64,000 bases of DNA from the NCBI RefSeq assembly GCF_000816245.1, contig NZ_CP007769.1, forward strand, positions 1-64,000, given 5' to 3'. Positions 59,835 through 64,000 of the stretch are shown piece by piece. The position numbers and the translations under genes are program-made. Below the pieces are notes generated by a model. The model was not told where the DNA came from. It was given only the letters and a program-made list of their open reading frames with translations, and did no database searches. This DNA comes from Campylobacter sp. RM16704 (GTDB taxonomy: Bacteria > Campylobacterota > Campylobacteria > Campylobacterales > Campylobacteraceae). Position 1 is the stretch's first letter. The number at the start of each line of letters is the position of its first letter.

Positions 59835-60536
59835 ATGGGACAAAAAGTAAATCCGATTGGTTTAAGACTAGGAATTAATAGAAACTGGGAATCAAGATGG
59901 TTTCCTACAAAAGCTAATTTAGCAGAAAATATTGGTGAAGATTATAAAATCAGAACTTTCTTAAAAAGAAAGCTTTATTATGCGGGAATTAGCCAAATTC
60001 TTGTAGAAAGAACAGCTAAAAAACTTCGCGTTACTGTTGTAGCTGCAAGACCGGGAATTATTATTGGTAAAAAAGGTAGTGATGTTGATGTTTTAAGGAA
60101 AGAACTTCAAGATTTAATCAAAAAAGAAGTTAATATCAATATCAAAGAAGAAAGGAAAGCAGGAGCTTCAGCTCAACTTGCAGCTGAAAGTGTTGCTACT
60201 CAACTTGAAAAAAGAATTGCTTTTAGAAGAGCAATGAAAAAAGTAATTCAAGGAGCGCAAAAAGCAGGTGCTAAAGGCATTAAAGTTTCAGTTTCAGGTC
60301 GTTTAGGTGGTGCTGAAATGGCAAGAACAGAATGGTATCTAGAAGGTCGTGTTCCACTTCATACTTTAAGAGCAAAAATTGATTATGGTTTTGCAGAAGC
60401 ACATACAACTTATGGAAATATAGGTATTAAAGTATGGATTTTTAAAGGTGAAGTTTTACAAAAAGGTGTTCAACCTGAAAAAACCGAAGAAAACGCTCCG
60501 GCTAAAAAAACTAGAAGAGCAAGAAGAGGTAAATAA
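59835..60536 (+). CDS. rpsC: Small ribosomal subunit protein uS3
   Basis: A 233-residue protein with [20 protein letters not shown] at the start, a KH domain around [20 protein letters not shown], and [20 protein letters not shown]. It lines the mRNA entry channel. The C-terminal tail is basic ([10 protein letters not shown]). Confidence 0.99.
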   Translation: MGQKVNPIGLRLGINRNWESRWFPTKANLAENIGEDYKIRTFLKRKLYYAGISQILVERTAKKLRVTVVAARPGIIIGKKGSDVDVLRKELQDLIKKEVNINIKEERKAGASAQLAAESVATQLEKRIAFRRAMKKVIQGAQKAGAKGIKVSVSGRLGGAEMARTEWYLEGRVPLHTLRAKIDYGFAEAHTTYGNIGIKVWIFKGEVLQKGVQPEKTEENAPAKKTRRARRGK

Positions 60537-60538
60537 TC

Positions 60539-60964
60539 ATGTTAATGCCAAAAAGAACAAAATATCGTAAAATGATGAAAGGGCGTAATAGAGGTTATGC
60601 CAATAGAGGAACTGAATTTACTTTTGGTGAATTTGCTTTAAAAGCAACTGAAGCTGGTCGTATAAATTCACGTCAAATCGAAGCAGCTCGTATTGCTTTA
60701 ACTCGTTTTGTAAAAAGACAAGGTAAAACTTGGATTAGAGTTTTCCCTGATAAACCTTTAACTAAAAAACCTTTAGAAACTCGTATGGGTAAAGGTAAAG
60801 GTGCAGTTGAAGAATGGGTAATGAACATTAAACCAGGCCGTATTATTTATGAAATGGCAGGGGTTAATGAAGAGATGGCAAGACAAGCTTTAACTTTAGC
60901 TATGCATAAATTGCCATTTAAAACTAAGTTTGTTACAAGAGAGAGCCAAAATGAAATATACTGA
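60539..60964 (+). CDS. rplP: Large ribosomal subunit protein uL16
   Basis: A 141-residue protein with [20 protein letters not shown] and [20 protein letters not shown], the L16 signatures. It helps position the A-site tRNA. The start at 60539 (MLMPK) follows the form remembered for Campylobacter; 60545 is an alternative. rpmC overlaps its last 14 bases. Confidence 0.98.
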   Translation: MLMPKRTKYRKMMKGRNRGYANRGTEFTFGEFALKATEAGRINSRQIEAARIALTRFVKRQGKTWIRVFPDKPLTKKPLETRMGKGKGAVEEWVMNIKPGRIIYEMAGVNEEMARQALTLAMHKLPFKTKFVTRESQNEIY

Positions 60965-61136
60965 GATTAAAGATAAAACAGCAGGTGAGCTTGCAACAAT
61001 GCTAAAAGAAAAAAAGGTGCTTTTATTTACTTTAAGACAAAAGCTAAAAACAATGCAGCTAACTAATCCTAAAGAAATAAGCGAAGTTAAAAAAGACATC
61101 GCTAGAATCAATACTGCAATTAGTGCTTTAAAATAA
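60951..61136 (+). CDS. rpmC: Large ribosomal subunit protein uL29
   Basis: A 61-residue two-helix protein, [18 protein letters not shown] then [20 protein letters not shown]. The start is the ATG at 60951 inside rplP; an upstream in-frame start would extend it into non-family sequence. AGAGAG lies just upstream. Confidence 0.96.
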   Translation: MKYTEIKDKTAGELATMLKEKKVLLFTLRQKLKTMQLTNPKEISEVKKDIARINTAISALK

Positions 61137-61145
61137 GGATAGAAA

Positions 61146-61397
61146 ATGGCATTTAAAAGAGAAATTCAAGGCGTTGTTGTTCAAATTGCTGGAGATAAAA
61201 CAGCAACAATTTTGGTTGAAAGAAAAGTGGTTCATCCAAAATACAGAAAAATCGTAAAACGCTTTAAAAAATATTTAATTCATGATGAAAGAAATGAACT
61301 TAAAGTGGGAAATACTGTAGTTGCTATTGAATGTAGACCACTTTCTAAGAGAAAATCATTTCGCTTAAAAACTATAGTATCAGCAGGAGTTGAGTAA
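61146..61397 (+). CDS. rpsQ: Small ribosomal subunit protein uS17
   Basis: An 83-residue protein with [20 protein letters not shown] and [20 protein letters not shown], then [16 protein letters not shown], typical of S17. AAGGATAG precedes the start; rplN overlaps its last base. Confidence 0.98.
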   Translation: MAFKREIQGVVVQIAGDKTATILVERKVVHPKYRKIVKRFKKYLIHDERNELKVGNTVVAIECRPLSKRKSFRLKTIVSAGVE

Positions 61398-61765
61398 TGA
61401 TTCAAAGTTTTACTAGGCTTGCAGTTGCTGATAATAGCGGTGCAAAAGAATTAATGTGTATTAAGGTTTTAGGTGGTAGTAAAAGAAGATATGCTACTGT
61501 TGGTGATGTAATTGTTGCATCTGTAAAAAAAGCTCTACCAAATGGTAAAGTTAAAAAAGGTCAAGTAGTAAAAGCGGTTATCGTTAGAACTAAAAAAGAA
61601 ATTCATAGAGATAATGGCTCTTTAATTCGTTTTGATGAAAATGCAGCAGTTATTCTTGATGCTAAAAGAGAGCCTATCGGAACGCGTATTTTTGGACCAG
61701 TAGGTCGTGAAGTAAGATATGGTGGCTTTATGAAAATTGTTTCACTAGCACCGGAGGTGTTGTAA
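61397..61765 (+). CDS. rplN: Large ribosomal subunit protein uL14
   Basis: A 122-residue protein starting [20 protein letters not shown], with [20 protein letters not shown] and [10 protein letters not shown], as expected for L14. It overlaps rpsQ and rplX by one base each, giving tight translational coupling. Confidence 0.99.
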   Translation: MIQSFTRLAVADNSGAKELMCIKVLGGSKRRYATVGDVIVASVKKALPNGKVKKGQVVKAVIVRTKKEIHRDNGSLIRFDENAAVILDAKREPIGTRIFGPVGREVRYGGFMKIVSLAPEVL

Positions 61766-61992
61766 TGAAATTAAAAATTAAAAAGAATGATATGGTAAAA
61801 GTTATCGCAGGCGATGACAAAGGCAAAACAGGAAAAGTTTTAGCAGTGCTTCCTAAAACAAATAAAGTGATTGTTGAGGGTTGTAAAATTGCTAAAAAAG
61901 CTGTTAAGCCAAGTGATAAAAATCCAAACGGTGGTTTTATCAATAAAGAAATGCCAATGGATATTTCAAATGTAACAAAAGCAGGAGAATAA
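61765..61992 (+). CDS. rplX: Large ribosomal subunit protein uL24
   Basis: A 75-residue protein with the KOW motif [20 protein letters not shown]. It is shorter than E. coli L24 (104) but normal for epsilonproteobacteria. It initiates 50S assembly. Confidence 0.97.
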   Translation: MKLKIKKNDMVKVIAGDDKGKTGKVLAVLPKTNKVIVEGCKIAKKAVKPSDKNPNGGFINKEMPMDISNVTKAGE

Positions 61993-61993
61993 G

Positions 61994-62539
61994 ATGATGA
62001 GATTAAAAGAAAAATACACTCAAAATATCAAACCTGCTTTAGTAAAAGAATTTGATATCAAAAATCCTATGCTTATTCCTTTTATTGAAAAAATTGTTAT
62101 AAGTGTAGGTGCTGGGGAATTAGCAAAAGATCAAAAAGTATTACAAAATGTTGCAGATACTATTTCTTTAATAGCTGGACAAAAAGCAGTTATAACAAAA
62201 GCTAAAAAATCAGTTGCTGGTTTTAAAGTTAGAGAAGGCTTTCCAGTTGGAGTTATGGTAACGTTAAGAAAAGATAACATGTACGCTTTTCTTGATAAAC
62301 TTATAACTATAGCTTTACCGAGGGTTAAAGACTTTAGAGGTCTTTCAAAAGATGGTTTTGATGGAAGAGGAAATTATAATTTTGGTTTAGATGAGCAGTT
62401 GATGTTCCCAGAAGTAGAGTATGATAAAATTTTAAGAACACATGGTATGAACATTTCTATTGTGACAACAGCAAAATCAGATAAAGAGGCACAAAAATTA
62501 TTAGAATTATTTGGCGTGCCATTTGCAAAAGGAAAGTAA
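61994..62539 (+). CDS. rplE: Large ribosomal subunit protein uL5
   Basis: A 181-residue protein with [40 protein letters not shown] and RDFRGLS-like [20 protein letters not shown], all typical of L5, which binds 5S rRNA. Two adjacent ATGs exist (61994, 61997); GGAG upstream fits either. Confidence 0.98.
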   Translation: MMRLKEKYTQNIKPALVKEFDIKNPMLIPFIEKIVISVGAGELAKDQKVLQNVADTISLIAGQKAVITKAKKSVAGFKVREGFPVGVMVTLRKDNMYAFLDKLITIALPRVKDFRGLSKDGFDGRGNYNFGLDEQLMFPEVEYDKILRTHGMNISIVTTAKSDKEAQKLLELFGVPFAKGK

Positions 62540-62540
62540 T

Positions 62541-62726
62541 ATGGCTAAAAAATCAATGATTGCAAAAGCTGCCCGCAAACCTAAATTTAGTGTTAGAGGG
62601 TATACTAGATGCCAAATTTGTGGAAGACCACATTCAGTTTATAGAGATTTTGGGATTTGTAGAGTTTGCCTTAGAAAAATGGCAAATGAAGGTTTAATTC
62701 CTGGTCTTAAAAAAGCAAGTTGGTAA
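62541..62726 (+). CDS. rpsN: Small ribosomal subunit protein uS14, zinc-binding type
   Basis: A 61-residue type Z S14 with [20 protein letters not shown] and the zinc ribbon CQIC...CRVC (residues about 24-43). The start at 62541, one base after the rplE stop, has AAAGGAAAG upstream. The type Z form needs zinc, in contrast to the longer zinc-free form. Confidence 0.98.
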   Translation: MAKKSMIAKAARKPKFSVRGYTRCQICGRPHSVYRDFGICRVCLRKMANEGLIPGLKKASW

Positions 62727-62738
62727 GAGGAAAGAACC

Positions 62739-63134
62739 ATGATAAATGATTTAATTTCAGATTCACTAACAAGAATTAGGAATGCAGGAATGAGAAGGCT
62801 AGAAACTACTCAACTTTTGCATTCTAAAGTTATCGAAGCCTTGCTTGGAATTTTCCAAACTAAAGGCTATATTGAAAGCTTTAATGTTATTGAAGAGGAT
62901 AAAAAGAAATTCATCAATGTAGTTTTAAAATATGATGAAAAAGGTAAAAGCGTGATTAACGAAGTTAAGCGCATTTCTAAGCCTGGTCGTCGTGTTTATA
63001 AAGGTAAAGATGAAATCAAAAGATTTAAAAACGGTTATGGTACTATTGTAGTAAGCACTTCAAAAGGTGTTTTGGCTAACGATGAAGCTTATAAAGCAGG
63101 TGTTGGTGGCGAAGTTTTATGTACTATTTGGTAA
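62739..63134 (+). CDS. rpsH: Small ribosomal subunit protein uS8
   Basis: A 131-residue protein with [20 protein letters not shown] at the start and [20 protein letters not shown] near the end, typical of S8, a primary 16S rRNA binder. In E. coli S8 represses the spc operon. AGAGGAAAG precedes the start. A longer-than-usual 77-base gap follows. Confidence 0.98.
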   Translation: MINDLISDSLTRIRNAGMRRLETTQLLHSKVIEALLGIFQTKGYIESFNVIEEDKKKFINVVLKYDEKGKSVINEVKRISKPGRRVYKGKDEIKRFKNGYGTIVVSTSKGVLANDEAYKAGVGGEVLCTIW

Positions 63135-63211
63135 GAGTTTCTACTTTTTATGGTATTCGGTATCCATTCTTATAAAGTAGTCATATCGTAGACAAGTAAA
63201 AAGGAAAATGA
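63135..63211 (+). promoter_or_regulatory. 77-base structured spacer between rpsH and rplF
   Basis: An otherwise tightly packed operon has a gap here. CTACTTT (63141-63147) pairs with AAAGTAG (63174-63180) and inside it ATGGTA pairs imperfectly with TATCCAT around the loop TTCGG. No T tail, so it is unlikely to terminate. It could be a ribosomal-protein binding site, an RNA processing site or an attenuator. Confidence 0.4.
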
Positions 63212-63748
63212 ATGTCTCGTATAGGTAAACAACCAGTTGCTATTCCAAATGGAGTAGAAGTAAAATTAGAAGGTAACTTGCTAAAATTTAAAAAAGGAAA
63301 TTTAGCAAAAGAGCTTGATACAAAAGCAAATGTTAATGTTGAGATTAAAGAAGGACAAATTCTTTTTTCTCCTAAAGGTGAAGATAGACAAAGTAGAGCT
63401 TACTGGGGAACATACAGAGCTTTAGCGCAAAATATTGTTGTTGGTTTAACTGAAGGATTTAGTAAAACTTTAGAAATCAATGGTGTTGGTTATAAAGCTG
63501 CATTAAAGGGTAAAGTTCTTGAACTTGCTTTAGGTTTTTCTCATCCTATCAACTATGCTATTCCAGAGGGTATAGAAATTACTGTTGATAAAAATAATAT
63601 TATCATTAAAGGAAGTGATAAACAAGTTGTAGGCCAAGTTGCTGCTCAAATTCGCGAATTTAGACCGCCTGAACCTTATAAAGGAAAAGGTGTTAAATAT
63701 TCTACAGAGCGTATTATCCGCAAAGCTGGTAAAACATCTAAGAAATAA
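63212..63748 (+). CDS. rplF: Large ribosomal subunit protein uL6
   Basis: A 178-residue protein with [20 protein letters not shown] and the C-terminal signature [29 protein letters not shown] precedes the start. rplR begins 9 bases later. Confidence 0.99.
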   Translation: MSRIGKQPVAIPNGVEVKLEGNLLKFKKGNLAKELDTKANVNVEIKEGQILFSPKGEDRQSRAYWGTYRALAQNIVVGLTEGFSKTLEINGVGYKAALKGKVLELALGFSHPINYAIPEGIEITVDKNNIIIKGSDKQVVGQVAAQIREFRPPEPYKGKGVKYSTERIIRKAGKTSKK

Positions 63749-63757
63749 GGATAGGAT

Positions 63758-64000
63758 ATGAGAGCAAATGTATTAAAAAGAAAAATATCTTTAAGGGTTA
63801 AAAGAAAAAAAAGAATTAGAGCAAAAATTTCAGGAACACAAGCTCTTCCAAGAGTTTCTGTTTTTAAATCAAATAGAACTTTATATATCCAAGCTATTGA
63901 TGATGTTAAAGCAGTAACTCTAGTAGCGGTTGATGGTAGAAAAATTGGTGTAAAAGCAAATAAAGAAGGTGCTAAAAAAATAGCAATTGAATTTGCGAAA
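63758..64000 (+). CDS. rplR: Large ribosomal subunit protein uL18 (partial, runs off the window)
   Basis: The first 81 codons are present: [20 protein letters not shown], then [20 protein letters not shown] and [10 protein letters not shown], as in L18, a 5S rRNA binder. AAGGATAGG precedes the ATG. The remainder, about 37 codons by family length, lies beyond the window. Confidence 0.95.
   Translation, partial: MRANVLKRKISLRVKRKKRIRAKISGTQALPRVSVFKSNRTLYIQAIDDVKAVTLVAVDGRKIGVKANKEGAKKIAIEFAK

Overview
The window is AT-rich chromosomal DNA of an epsilonproteobacterium, almost certainly a Campylobacter of the C. lari group. The evidence is: dnaA-dnaN-gyrB at the left end; many neighbour pairs shared with C. 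jejuni (pseudouridine synthase/purB/nrdA; OPT-uppP-thrS-infC-methylase; eptC-dgkA-HTH-pyrC; coaE-dapF); a short type-Z S14; and poly-G/C contingency tracts. The exact species cannot be fixed by eye. Gene names rest on family recognition and on remembered C. jejuni gene order, not on a search.

Layout. 1-5.8 kb holds the replication start (dnaA, a putative origin spacer, dnaN, gyrB), a small P-loop protein and queF. 5.8-11.3 kb holds an outer-membrane barrel, a PhnA-like protein, thyX, pyrG-recJ and a small lytic transglycosylase. 11.3-14.3 kb is an accessory locus: a two-partner-secretion adhesin whose promoter carries a C10 tract. 14.4-22.5 kb runs prfA-rpsT, a pseudouridine synthase, a G10-tract membrane protein, RNase J, rsmA, a nucleosidase-like protein, rlmN and a 36-residue membrane peptide. 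22.5-24.6 kb is a second accessory patch: a radical SAM protein and a family 9 glycosyltransferase that is out of frame at a G9 tract. 24.6-45.7 kb is mostly conserved housekeeping (RluA-type synthase, purB, nrdA, OPT transporter, uppP, thrS-infC, orphan DNA methylase, rpmI-rplT, periplasmic DNA ligase, znuABC, two TM2 proteins, pyrC-HTH-dgkA-eptC, xth, mntP).

45.8-49.9 kb is tRNA-Glu, a gene-poor stretch with decayed coding sequence, then the anaerobic ribonucleotide reductase pair nrdDG, lying between mntP and sodB, which are near neighbours in C. jejuni. 50-56.3 kb is sodB, dcuC, purM, coaE-dapF, a glucosaminidase, an ATPase and tRNA-Ala. 56.4-64 kb is a strong sigma-70-like promoter and the S10-spc ribosomal operon, running off the window inside rplR.

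Three homopolymeric C/G tracts of 9-10 bases mark surface-related or membrane genes: one in a promoter, one in frame (ON), one out of frame (OFF). The window therefore combines a conserved core with a few phase-variable surface genes and an oxygen-independent route to deoxynucleotides. I saw no CRISPR array, insertion sequence, prophage or rRNA gene.
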